Source: Bacillota bacterium
Lineage (GTDB): Bacteria > Bacillota > Clostridia > Christensenellales > CAG-138
Direction of reading: 5' to 3'
Length of the DNA stretch: 5,324 nt
NCBI GenBank assembly: GCA_023458615.1
Contig: JAEWYV010000250.1
Coordinates: 1 to 5,324 of the forward strand
Part shown: positions 1-4,686 of the stretch, piece by piece
Position numbering within the stretch: position 1 is the first letter of the stretch
Layout: each line of letters starts with the position of its first letter
Translations under genes and position numbers: made by a program
Notes under the pieces: model-generated
Databases searched by the model: none
The model's input: only the letters and a program-made list of their open reading frames with translations
What the model was told of the DNA's origin: nothing

Positions 1-3
1 GAA

Positions 4-31
4 TTGACATTCTCCATCCACATGGTAAAAT
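4..31 (+). promoter_or_regulatory. Promoter of tRNA-Leu
   Basis: A perfect -35 box TTGACA (4-9) and a -10 box TAAAAT (26-31) are separated by 16 bp. A TG at 23-24, one base before the -10, makes it an extended -10. The expected transcription start is about 38, three bases before the mature tRNA, so the primary transcript would have almost no 5' leader. Confidence 0.88.
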
Positions 32-40
32 AGTTTCGTT

Positions 41-123
41 GCGACCGTGGTGGAACGGCATACACAACGGACTTAAAATCCGTCGGGGAAACCTTGAGGG
101 TTCAAATCCCTCCGGTCGCACCA
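41..123 (+). tRNA. tRNA-Leu (anticodon UAA)
   Basis: A complete cloverleaf can be drawn. The acceptor stem is GCGACCG (41-47) with CGGTCGC (113-119), discriminator A120 and encoded CCA (121-123). The D-arm stem is GTG/CAC (50-52/63-65). The anticodon stem ACGGA/TCCGT (67-71/79-83) has loop CTTAAAA with anticodon TAA at 74-76. The variable arm (84-95) is long and contains a GG/CC stem, as in class II tRNAs. The T-arm is GAGGG TTCAAAT CCCTC (96-112). UAA with a long variable arm means leucine, reading UUA and by wobble UUG. The gene is monocistronic, with its own promoter and terminator. Its 3' end from 104 is duplicated twice downstream. Confidence 0.97.
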
Positions 124-155
124 AAAAGAAAAGGCCTTATGGCCTTTTTCTTTTT
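124..155 (+). terminator. Intrinsic terminator of tRNA-Leu
   Basis: It directly follows the CCA. The arms are AAAAAGAAAAGGCC and GGCC followed by TTTTTCTTTTT, around a TTAT loop (137-140), so the A-rich arm can also pair with the T tract and the hairpin could work in both directions. The following TTTTGGTC recurs after the terminators of the two tail copies. Confidence 0.85.
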
Positions 156-182
156 GGTCTGCTATTTGAGAGGGATTGGAAG

Positions 183-221
183 CCGCGATAAAAAAACAGT
201 CCGGTGGACTGTTTTTCGCGG
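183..221. repeat. Nested hairpin inside unit 1
   Basis: An inner 11-bp stem AAAAACAGTCC/GGACTGTTTTT (192-202/206-216) closes on a GGT loop. An outer stem CCGCG/CGCGG (183-187/217-221) brackets it, leaving only ATAA unpaired on the left. The inner stem has an A run on one side and a T run on the other, so it could terminate transcription from either direction. Confidence 0.7.
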
Positions 222-283
222 CAGGGTAACGCAGGCGAGGGCGCGCGCCGCGCGAAGCGCAAGCAAGCCGCAGCCTAAGCGGA

Positions 284-343
284 AAATCCCTCCGGTCGCA
301 CCAAAGCAAAAGAGAGGCACATGCCTCTCTTTTGTTTTGGTCA
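284..343 (+). repeat. 60-bp direct repeat, left copy (tRNA tail plus terminator)
   Basis: These 60 bases are identical to 913-972, an offset of 629 bp. The first 20 bases equal the 3' end of tRNA-Leu (104-123). The rest is a terminator hairpin and TTTTGGTCA. Similarity to the right copy ends sharply after 343. It is a candidate attachment site (attL-like) of unit 2. Confidence 0.85.
307..338 (+). terminator. Intrinsic terminator after first tRNA-tail copy
   Basis: A perfect 12-bp stem CAAAAGAGAGGC/GCCTCTCTTTTG (307-318/323-334) with ACAT loop is followed by TTTT. The arms are A- and T-rich at the base, so it is potentially bidirectional. It would isolate the downstream gene from tRNA read-through. 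Confidence 0.85.
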
Positions 344-440
344 ATCTTTCAGGGAAAAAATGAAATTGTGCTTTTGTATTTTATAGCTCATAACTAGATT
401 CACTTTTTTAAAAAAGCCAACATGTATTAACCGACACGAG

Positions 441-469
441 TTGTTTCGACAGTCCGCGTTTGATATAAT
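441..469 (+). promoter_or_regulatory. Promoter of the 78-aa gene
   Basis: The -35 box TTGTTT (441-446), a 17-bp spacer and a consensus -10 box TATAAT (464-469) with an extended TG at 461-462. The expected start is about 476, giving a leader of about 47 nt. The gene therefore carries its own strong promoter inside the unit. Confidence 0.8.
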
Positions 470-522
470 CAAAACAATACGAAAATGCGCATAGAAGTAG
501 TAATATTTTGAGGTGAGAAATT

Positions 523-759
523 ATGGCGAGATTGGATCCCCAATCCATTCTAAAAATCGACAAAAGACGAAATATGATACATGAACCTGTCGCAGCAACA
601 TACACTGTATTTTCTGACAACGAAATTAAATACGTTCAAATTGATACCTATGGAAGGCCAGATCGAGTGTCTTCTGGGCAGATTAGTCAATCTATCCAGA
701 TCACCTATGAAACCGCCAAGTATCTCATCGCGCTACTAAAAAAAGAATTCTCAATATAA
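523..759 (+). CDS. Small conserved-looking protein, 78 aa, function unknown
   Basis: The ATG follows GAGGTGA (510-516) at good spacing, and a strong promoter lies about 54 bp upstream, so this is a real expressed gene. The product is soluble: no signal peptide, no membrane segment, no cysteine. The N-terminal third is basic (KIDKRRN around residues 11-17). The middle reads KYVQIDTYGRPDR (36-48), then SSGQISQSIQ (50-59), and the C-terminus is a probable amphipathic helix, TAKYLIALLKKEF. I recall small stand-alone bacterial proteins with an IDTYG...DR...SQSIQ pattern, often vaguely named or labelled methionyl-tRNA formyltransferase with no catalytic basis. I do not assign that function. It is the only gene in its unit, on the tRNA strand, and is AT-richer than the glycosyltransferase genes, which suggests acquisition as cargo. 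Confidence 0.8.
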   Translation: MARLDPQSILKIDKRRNMIHEPVAATYTVFSDNEIKYVQIDTYGRPDRVSSGQISQSIQITYETAKYLIALLKKEFSI

Positions 760-912
760 GGCAAGCAATATCAAAAATAACCATCTTTCTAAACAATTCG
801 TCCACATTGATGGTGCATTCTCCATAAAATGGATTGTTTCATCTCACACTGTGCCAACAAAGGCGCGCGATGTGCAAAGCACAAGCAAGCCTCCATTGCA
901 AAGGCGAAAAGC

Positions 913-972
913 AAATCCCTCCGGTCGCACCAAAGCAAAAGAGAGGCACATGCCTCTCTTTTGTTTTGGTCA
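913..972 (+). repeat. 60-bp direct repeat, right copy (tRNA tail plus terminator)
   Basis: Identical to 284-343. One extra base on the left (C912) also matches the tRNA (C103), so the tail match here is 21 nt. It is a candidate attR-like site at the distal end of unit 2. Confidence 0.85.
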
Positions 973-1095
973 GTGCTTCAGAGTGATTGGAAGCCGCGCC
1001 GCAGACTCTGGACAAACGAGAGCGCGACCGGTGCGCGAGATATTCGCGGAAATCAAGCTCCGGCGGGATCACCGGGGTTAGCTGGCAAACGACCA
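933..1095 (+). mobile_element. Decayed third unit of the array
   Basis: After the second tail copy the sequence resembles unit 1. A 22-nt motif at 977-998 matches 166-187 with two mismatches (shared GATTGGAAGCCGCG), at nearly the same distance from the CCA. From about 1000 the similarity fades. The stretch ends in ACGACCA (1089-1095) followed by an A-rich terminator, the same CCA-plus-terminator layout, but the rest of the tRNA tail is not recognisable. The length of about 163 bp is close to unit 1. No gene is seen. Confidence 0.35.
936..967 (+). terminator. Intrinsic terminator after second tRNA-tail copy
   Basis: The same 12-bp stem as at 307-338 (936-947/952-963, loop ACAT) followed by TTTT. 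It could end transcripts of the 78-aa gene, which lacks a good terminator closer to its stop codon. Confidence 0.85.
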
Positions 1096-1096
1096 A

Positions 1097-1126
1097 AAGA
1101 AATGCCTGCGTTTGGGCATTTCTTCT
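1097..1126 (+). terminator. Intrinsic terminator at the end of the array
   Basis: Stem AAGAAATGCC/GGCATTTCTT (1097-1106/1115-1124) with an 8-nt loop. The T-rich arm TTTCTTCT serves as the tract. Confidence 0.7.
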
Positions 1127-1164
1127 AAGCTTCGCGTCTACTATCCATAAGGATGCGCATGATG

Positions 1165-1233
1165 GGTGACGGCTTCACCGTGGAGGTTCCACCTCTTAGT
1201 GAATCTTGTGCTGCGACTGATTCGCAGATTCAC
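1165..1233. other. Three consecutive hairpins upstream of the GT-C-like gene
   Basis: Three perfect stems follow each other with gaps of three bases: GGTGA/TCACC (1165-1169/1175-1179), GAGGT/ACCTC (1183-1187/1191-1195), and GTGAATCT/AGATTCAC (1199-1206/1226-1233). The last ends at the base before the -35 box of the next promoter. They could be a small structured RNA, a processed 3' end, or dyad binding sites for a regulator. I recognise no known family. The gene-free stretch 972-1293 otherwise holds only the decayed unit, a terminator and the promoter. Confidence 0.45.
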
Positions 1234-1262
1234 TTGCCTTTTCATTGAAATACCAGTAAAAT
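1234..1262 (+). promoter_or_regulatory. Probable promoter of the GT-C-like gene
   Basis: TTGCCT (1234-1239), a 17-bp spacer, TAAAAT (1257-1262). The -35 matches consensus at 4 of 6 and the -10 at 5 of 6. The expected start is about 1269, leaving a 25-nt leader that contains the SD AAAGGA (1281-1286). Confidence 0.6.
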
Positions 1263-1293
1263 CGAAGAGAATTTTACAATAAAGGACTATACT

Positions 1294-2712
1294 ATGCTGC
1301 GCATTGAAAAAAACAAGCCGGATCGTACTTTCTTTCTTTTATCCTTGCTTCTGTGCACGGCACTGTTGCTTTCTTCGCTGTTATTTTGGGATCATCTGAT
1401 GATCTTTACCGACGATTCATCGGCGAATATCAATATGGATATCACGCGTGAAGTCGTGTATCCACTCTTCCTCGCCATGATGCGTCTGATTTTCGGTTCG
1501 CAGGGATACCTGATTCCGACCCTGATCCTGCAAAACCTGATCGCCGGATTTGGGGTTTGGTCCTTTTGCATCTACTTGTATCAGACTTTTCGCCTCCCAA
1601 AATTCCTGACGCTGATGATCATGGGCGGCTGTGACCTGGTGCTTCTTTTGATCGGCAGATCGTTGTGCTATGTCAGCGCCATACAAACGGAAGCGCTCGC
1701 TGTTCCGCTTTTCTTCCTGCTGATGCGGTATCTCCTGCAATCTGCGGTGGAACTGCGGTTTCGCCCGCTGATTCCCGCTGCGATTTTGACTGCTATCGGC
1801 GTGCTGCTGCGCGCGCAGTTTCTCATGTTCGTCGTGCTTTTGGCACTCGTTGCCGGATATGTTGCCATCTCCAAAAAATCGTTTTGGAAAGCGTTGCTCC
1901 CCATCCTGGCAAGCGTCGCCGTCATACTCGCGCTGACACATACCCTAACCATGACATACCATTACTTCGCAAACGGCGTGTTTACCTCTACACCGTTTGG
2001 CAACCGGCATATCGCCACGCGGATGCTGTATGTTGCGGACATGGAGGATGCAGCGCTATTTCAAGATGACCCGGCGCTGCAAAACGTCTTCATTCTGGCA
2101 GAGAAAGAAATGTTTGAACTGGGTCGCAACTATTCCGCCGTCTCAAATGCAGATGTTCTGACGCAGTATGAGCATTTGGAAGCGAATTTTGACGCTACCC
2201 TGTTCTTCTCCATGCAGCCGTTCCTCGTTTCGGAACTCTTTCCCGACTTCTTCACCTCCACCGATCCTACTATGTGGGTCAGATTCGACGCGAAAGCCGG
2301 TGAGTTCATCCGTCCGCTGCTTGCGGACAACGCAGGCAAATATCTGCAAACCGTCGCAAACTCCTTCATAGTCGGCGTGGTGCGCTGCAATTCGTTCTAC
2401 TCGCTGCGTTTGAGCCGCTCCATCAATCTTTGCTCCGTTTTCTTCTCCCTTGGCATGTATACCGCCGCCGTGTCCCTTGCCGTATACTCCTTCAAAAAGC
2501 GCCGCGCATCGGGAACCTGTATGGCAATCGTCCTGGTTATGATTCTGGGCCTTGCCGCCGTGCCATCACTCTCGCTGTTCCCGTCCACACGCTACATGTT
2601 CTATGCCATCGGCCCGTTCTATGCCATCCTAACCATTCTCGCGTATGAATGGATTTGTGATCGCATCGCCAGCGTCCGCGCGAAGCGGAAACCGCAAGGC
2701 CAGATCATTTGA
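1294..2712 (+). CDS. Polytopic GT-C-type glycosyltransferase-like membrane protein, 472 aa
   Basis: The ATG lies 7 bases after AAAGGA. I read about eleven membrane segments: roughly 13-32, 54-67, 71-97, 103-121, 131-148, 157-174, 176-192, 199-217, 378-400, 407-425 and 431-450. A large water-exposed loop spans about 218-377, and the C-tail is basic. Features typical of GT39/PMT-like GT-C enzymes are acidic residues in the first outer loop (D40, D41), then YPLFLAMM (56-63), a QTEAL motif (131-135), LLRAQFL (171-177) and a late TRYMFYAIGP (432-441), recalling the usual RY..P pattern. Such enzymes move a sugar from a polyprenyl-phosphate carrier onto a lipid, glycan or protein on the outer face. 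Acceptor and donor cannot be read from sequence. It converges on the GT2 gene, which may make its donor. No strong terminator follows. The class is fairly secure, the activity is inferred. Confidence 0.8.
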   Translation: MLRIEKNKPDRTFFLLSLLLCTALLLSSLLFWDHLMIFTDDSSANINMDITREVVYPLFLAMMRLIFGSQGYLIPTLILQNLIAGFGVWSFCIYLYQTFRLPKFLTLMIMGGCDLVLLLIGRSLCYVSAIQTEALAVPLFFLLMRYLLQSAVELRFRPLIPAAILTAIGVLLRAQFLMFVVLLALVAGYVAISKKSFWKALLPILASVAVILALTHTLTMTYHYFANGVFTSTPFGNRHIATRMLYVADMEDAALFQDDPALQNVFILAEKEMFELGRNYSAVSNADVLTQYEHLEANFDATLFFSMQPFLVSELFPDFFTSTDPTMWVRFDAKAGEFIRPLLADNAGKYLQTVANSFIVGVVRCNSFYSLRLSRSINLCSVFFSLGMYTAAVSLAVYSFKKRRASGTCMAIVLVMILGLAAVPSLSLFPSTRYMFYAIGPFYAILTILAYEWICDRIASVRAKRKPQGQII

Positions 2713-2856
2713 ACGAATGATAGCTCCAAGATGGCGCATTCGCTCCCAATAGACACGGTTGTCCCGCGGAGTAATACAATGGATCGCCCCGCTCCGGCAT
2801 ACATCCAGAGGTTGGAACCACCATGCAATGCGTCAAAGGTTATAATAATAAGAGAT
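2713..2856. other. Intergenic stretch with weak hairpin, no gene
   Basis: It lies between the GT-C-like stop codon and the MITE-like element. The only structure is a 6-bp stem CGAATG/CATTCG (2714-2719/2737-2742) with a 17-nt loop and no T tract, so it is a poor terminator. A TATAAT at 2841 has no partner -35 box. Confidence 0.4.
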
Positions 2857-2858
2857 TA

Positions 2859-3019
2859 GAGTGTGTTTCTAGAATGCGGCGCGTGCAGGCCGAGTGAATT
2901 TTTTATCGATTTGAGGAACAAAACCGCTGGAATAGCAGCAGCTATTGCAAGGTTGAAGTGACGATAAAGTGGTGAAAATAACACCGGAACTGTGCCCCCG
3001 TGCTTTTAGAAGCACACTC
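2859..3019. mobile_element. MITE-like palindromic element, 161 bp, inserted at a TA
   Basis: The ends are inverted repeats: GAGTGTGTTTCTAGAA (2859-2874) against GAGTGTGCTTCTAAAA read on the minus strand (3019-3004), matching at 14 of 16 positions. Both ends are flanked by TA (2857-2858 and 3020-3021), the usual duplication of IS630/Tc1-type elements. TTA/CTA context would also fit the TNA duplications of some IS5-group elements. The exact centre (2939) is a hairpin AATAGC-AGCA-GCTATT (2931-2946), and the two arms share further blocks such as TTTATCG, so the whole unit is a degenerate palindrome. It has no transposase gene. It separates two convergent genes and, folded as RNA, could stop transcription from both sides. 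The parent IS family is not identified. Confidence 0.75.
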
Positions 3020-3957
3020 TAGTCGTTTGAATCTCGATGAAGCATGCGAATCATCGTCATGCGTTGTTCAAAGCTCTGACGGTTCTGCCTCTTAAGCACC
3101 GAAAGCAGTAGTCCGCAGGTGAACAGAAGAAACGAAATGATCACAAGACTGCTGATTAATATAAGAGTCGGAAACTTGGCAACGACGCCTGTTTCTAGAA
3201 ACTGAACTAGAATGGGAATGAAAAAAGCGCAGAATACAAAGAGAACCAACAAGGCAATCGTGCTGAAGAAGGCAAACGGGCGGGAGTCGCAAAAAAGCCG
3301 GCCAATGGTTGCAAGTACGCGAAATCCGTCTTGAAACGTACTCAGCTTTGATACGCTACCCTCCGGGCGATCGCGATAATCAATGGCCTTCTCTATGATT
3401 TTAAAATTGTTATCCAGTGCGAAAATGGACATTTCGGTTTCAATCTCAAACCCTTTTGCCAACACCGGGTAGGTTTTAACAAAATCACGATTAAATGCGC
3501 GGGCGCCAGACATAATATCTTTTAGATTCGTACGATAGAGCCAGTTAATCAGGTTTCTTACCAGTAGGTTGCCGGAATTATGAAACGGGCGTTGATTCTC
3601 CGTAAAATAGGTTGAAGAAAGCCGATCACCGACCACCATATCCGCACGCCCGGAAAGAATTTCTTCAACGAACGCCGGAGCGAAACATGCGGGATACGTG
3701 TCATCCCCGTCTACCATAATGTAGCAATCCGCGTCTATGTCTCGAAACATCGAGCGGATCACGTTTCCTTTTCCCTGCCTCCGTTCATAGCGCACAATTG
3801 CGCCATTCTCACGGGCGATACGATCGGTACCATCTGTAGAATTGTTATCGTAGACGTATATCTTTGCTTGCGGCAGGTTCTGCTGAAAGTCGCGGATAAC
3901 GGAAGCGATTGTTTGCGCCTCGTTGTAGCAAGGGATCAGAACAGCGATAGTCGGCAT
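3019..3957 (-). CDS. GT2-family glycosyltransferase, membrane-anchored, 312 aa
   Basis: I start at the ATG at 3957. GGAGGA (3962-3967) lies 4 bases before it, whereas the upstream in-frame ATG at 3969 overlaps that SD. The GT-A domain begins at once: IPCYNEA (8-14), then YDNNSTDGTD (36-45), and the metal-binding DGDD (83-86) followed by TYP. Further on come a GARAF motif (151-155) and EIETEM (171-176), typical of dolichol/polyprenol-phosphate glycosyltransferase-like GT2 enzymes. Two membrane segments follow (about 225-248 and 262-287), then a basic tail. The likely role is to transfer a sugar from a nucleotide donor to polyprenyl phosphate on the inner face of the membrane. Sugar identity is not readable. 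The stop codon TAG uses the TA duplication plus the first base of the adjacent MITE-like element. Its own promoter lies about 150 nt upstream. Confidence 0.92.
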   Translation of the reverse strand: MPTIAVLIPCYNEAQTIASVIRDFQQNLPQAKIYVYDNNSTDGTDRIARENGAIVRYERRQGKGNVIRSMFRDIDADCYIMVDGDDTYPACFAPAFVEEILSGRADMVVGDRLSSTYFTENQRPFHNSGNLLVRNLINWLYRTNLKDIMSGARAFNRDFVKTYPVLAKGFEIETEMSIFALDNNFKIIEKAIDYRDRPEGSVSKLSTFQDGFRVLATIGRLFCDSRPFAFFSTIALLVLFVFCAFFIPILVQFLETGVVAKFPTLILISSLVIISFLLFTCGLLLSVLKRQNRQSFEQRMTMIRMLHRDSND

Positions 3958-3969
3958 AGTATCCTCCAT

Positions 3970-3999
3970 AAAAAAGTATGAGGGATGACGTGTCCCTCA
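3970..3999 (-). terminator. Terminator-like hairpin in the GT2 leader (possible attenuator)
   Basis: Read on the minus strand, stem TGAGGGA/TCCCTCA (3999-3993/3985-3979) with a 7-nt loop is followed by TAC and then six T (3975-3970). The SD GGAGGA begins three bases later. Its place between promoter and SD suggests either premature termination control or the 3' end of a roughly 140-nt leader RNA. Confidence 0.55.
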
Positions 4000-4010
4000 A
4001 TTCTATCTGG

Positions 4011-4094
4011 AATGACATAACGAGAAGAAATATCCGGATTCATACCATAATGAATCCTTAAAAATGGCATAGCAAGAAGAAGTATCCGGATTCA
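4011..4094 (-). repeat. Two 32-nt direct repeats in the GT2 leader
   Basis: Copies at 4011-4042 and 4063-4094 match at 28 of 32 positions, with a 52-bp period. Each contains the palindrome ATCCGGAT (4032-4039 and 4084-4091). The first copy is also followed by a perfect 8-bp hairpin GGATTCAT/ATGAATCC (4036-4043/4050-4057). They may be operator sites or paired RNA modules. Confidence 0.7.
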
Positions 4095-4117
4095 CATCTT
4101 AATTCATCATTAGGACT

Positions 4118-4147
4118 ATTCTATCATTGCCAGACTACTTTTATCAA
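4118..4147 (-). promoter_or_regulatory. Promoter of the GT2 gene
   Basis: On the minus strand: -35 TTGATA (4147-4142), an 18-bp spacer, and -10 TAGAAT (4123-4118) preceded by an extended TG. Both boxes match consensus at 5 of 6. The expected start is about 4111, giving a leader of about 153 nt before the ATG. Confidence 0.7.
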
Positions 4148-4162
4148 TTGCTTGTCTGCAAG

Positions 4163-4190
4163 AAAAAAAGCGCTCGATCCGGCGAGAGCT
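4163..4190 (-). terminator. Minus-strand intrinsic terminator upstream of the GT2 promoter
   Basis: On the minus strand AGC-T-CTCG (4190-4183), loop CCGGAT, CGAG-C-GCT (4176-4169), a stem of seven pairs with one mismatch, then a run of seven T (4169-4163). It would end transcripts coming from above 4190, yet no minus-strand gene is evident there. Confidence 0.65.
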
Positions 4191-4223
4191 ATACCGCTAT
4201 GCAGCGCATGATTCGGCGATTTC

Positions 4224-4318
4224 AATCCGTATTCACGCAATGTCGTTCATTCCTCTACTTGGCACACAATGTTTCATAAAGTTCAACAATTCTTCACGCA
4301 ATGTCGTAAATCCGTATT
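4224..4318. repeat. Short degenerate repeats in the 4.2-4.35 kb gap
   Basis: TTCACGCAATGTCGT occurs exactly twice (4232-4246 and 4293-4307), with a related CACACAATGT at 4263-4272 between them, so the cores are about 29 and 32 bp apart. AATCCGTATT also occurs twice (4224-4233 and 4309-4318). The spacing is too irregular and the copies too few for CRISPR. No gene is supported between 4191 and 4360. Confidence 0.5.
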
Positions 4319-4360
4319 GCTTTTCCTAACGCATCTCGATAACATGTCGTAATGGCGGTG

Positions 4361-4386
4361 AAGAAAAAGCCGGTTGCGCGAACCGG
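4361..4386 (-). terminator. Second minus-strand intrinsic terminator without an obvious gene
   Basis: On the minus strand CCGGTT (4386-4381), loop CGCGC, AACCGG (4375-4370), then C and TTTTTCTT (4368-4361). An outer GC stem (4389-4393/4354-4358) can also form. Its transcript would come from above 4393, antisense to the leader of the lipoprotein gene. Confidence 0.65.
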
Positions 4387-4503
4387 AGCCGCCGCGCATA
4401 TTGATCTCGCTACACGCACGCCGGAGGGCGTTGCGCGCAATCGGGAATGGATGGATTTTTATCCGGGAAGTATTCGAAGACAGGATCAAAACGGATGAAT
4501 TCA

Positions 4504-4512
4504 TGGTAAAAT
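4504..4512 (+). promoter_or_regulatory. Possible extended -10 promoter of the lipoprotein gene
   Basis: TGGTAAAAT matches an extended -10 and equals the -10 region of the tRNA-Leu promoter (23-31). No good -35 lies 16-18 bp upstream. A start near 4519 would give a leader of about 187 nt, which contains the structures listed next. Confidence 0.45.
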
Positions 4513-4554
4513 AAATCGATTGGAACCGTTGAATCGGAGCATTGCGGTTGGAAC

Positions 4555-4686
4555 GGATTCGATAGGCGACGCTCCGGCAAACGGGCTGTCGCCGATGATA
4601 GGAATCCTGCCCCAGAAGAGTGCCGGACGGTAACATACAACGATGTGTCTATGCGACTGCTGATTCTGCGCCCGGTTCAGCATCGC
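4555..4686 (+). promoter_or_regulatory. Structured 5' leader of the lipoprotein gene
   Basis: Nested perfect stems: GGATTC/GAATCC (4555-4560/4602-4607) enclosing GGCGAC/GTCGCC (4565-4570/4588-4593). The sequence TCCGGCA inside the apical part (4573-4579) is exactly complementary to TGCCGGA (4621-4627), allowing a pseudoknot or an alternative pairing. A second hairpin GCGA-c-TGCTGA/TCAGCATCGC (4653-4663/4677-4686) ends four bases before the SD AAAGGAGA (4691-4698). This layout suggests an RNA that controls translation. I recognise no known riboswitch class in it. Confidence 0.45.

Larger units (their letters stand above)
124..303 (+). mobile_element. Unit 1 of a tRNA-tail cassette array (no gene)
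   Basis: This 180-bp stretch lies between the CCA of the intact tRNA and the CCA of its first tail copy. In order it has the terminator, TTTTGGTC, a 22-nt motif (166-187, core GATTGGAAGCCGCG), a strong hairpin (183-221), a GC-rich segment with CAAGCAAGCC (260-269), and AAATCCCTCCGGTCGCACCA (284-303). The last block equals tRNA positions 104-123. Because the unit ends in the tRNA tail, insertion at the tRNA 3' end would leave the tRNA intact. No open reading frame here has a ribosome binding site. Calling it mobile is inference. It could also be a relic of a deleted island or of an old tandem tRNA duplication. Confidence 0.5.
304..932 (+). mobile_element. Unit 2 of the tRNA-tail cassette array, carrying one 78-aa gene
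   Basis: This 629-bp segment runs from just after the first tail-copy CCA to the second tail-copy CCA (913-932). It holds a terminator, an AT-rich stretch, a strong promoter, one small gene, about 100 bp of AT-rich downstream DNA, and a segment (862-891) matching unit 1 positions 240-269 without gaps (shared GGCGCGCG and CAAGCAAGCC). Recombination between the flanking 60-bp repeats would release a 629-bp circle and restore a single tail. The gene part is visibly AT-richer than the GC-rich ends. There is no integrase, so any movement would need help from elsewhere. Confidence 0.5.

Noticed and set aside
73..363. Overlapping reading frames on both strands over the tRNA and unit 1 (for example with CDRRDLNPQ)
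   Set aside because: They run through the tRNA gene and terminator hairpins and lack ribosome binding sites. Such frames are common false calls at tRNA 3' ends.
821..838. TCCAT-AAA-ATGGA hairpin followed by TTGTTT as a terminator of the 78-aa gene
   Set aside because: The stem is only 5 bp and AT-rich with a broken T tract. The strong terminator at 936-967 is a better 3' end.
829..1169. Several 60-99 aa frames across the second tail copy and unit 3
   Set aside because: They cross the tRNA-tail repeat and terminators, have no SD, and arise because the same repeat is translated again.
1417..1941. 174-aa minus-strand frame inside the GT-C-like gene
   Set aside because: It is antisense to a clear membrane-protein gene, has biased low-complexity composition and no RBS.
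2841..2846. TATAAT before the MITE-like element as a promoter
   Set aside because: No -35 box at 16-18 bp and no gene downstream on that strand. It lies in an AT-rich run.
3936..4070. 44-codon frame in the GT2 leader that runs into the GT2 gene, as a leader peptide
   Set aside because: There is no SD before its ATG, no run of regulatory codons, and it overlaps the real start in another frame.
4232..4307. CRISPR-like repeats
   Set aside because: Only two exact 15-nt copies plus one degenerate one, uneven spacing, no palindromic repeat ends and no cas genes.
4520..4633. Small plus-strand frame (TTG start) in the lipoprotein leader
   Set aside because: No SD precedes the TTG. The same bases are better explained by the nested stems.
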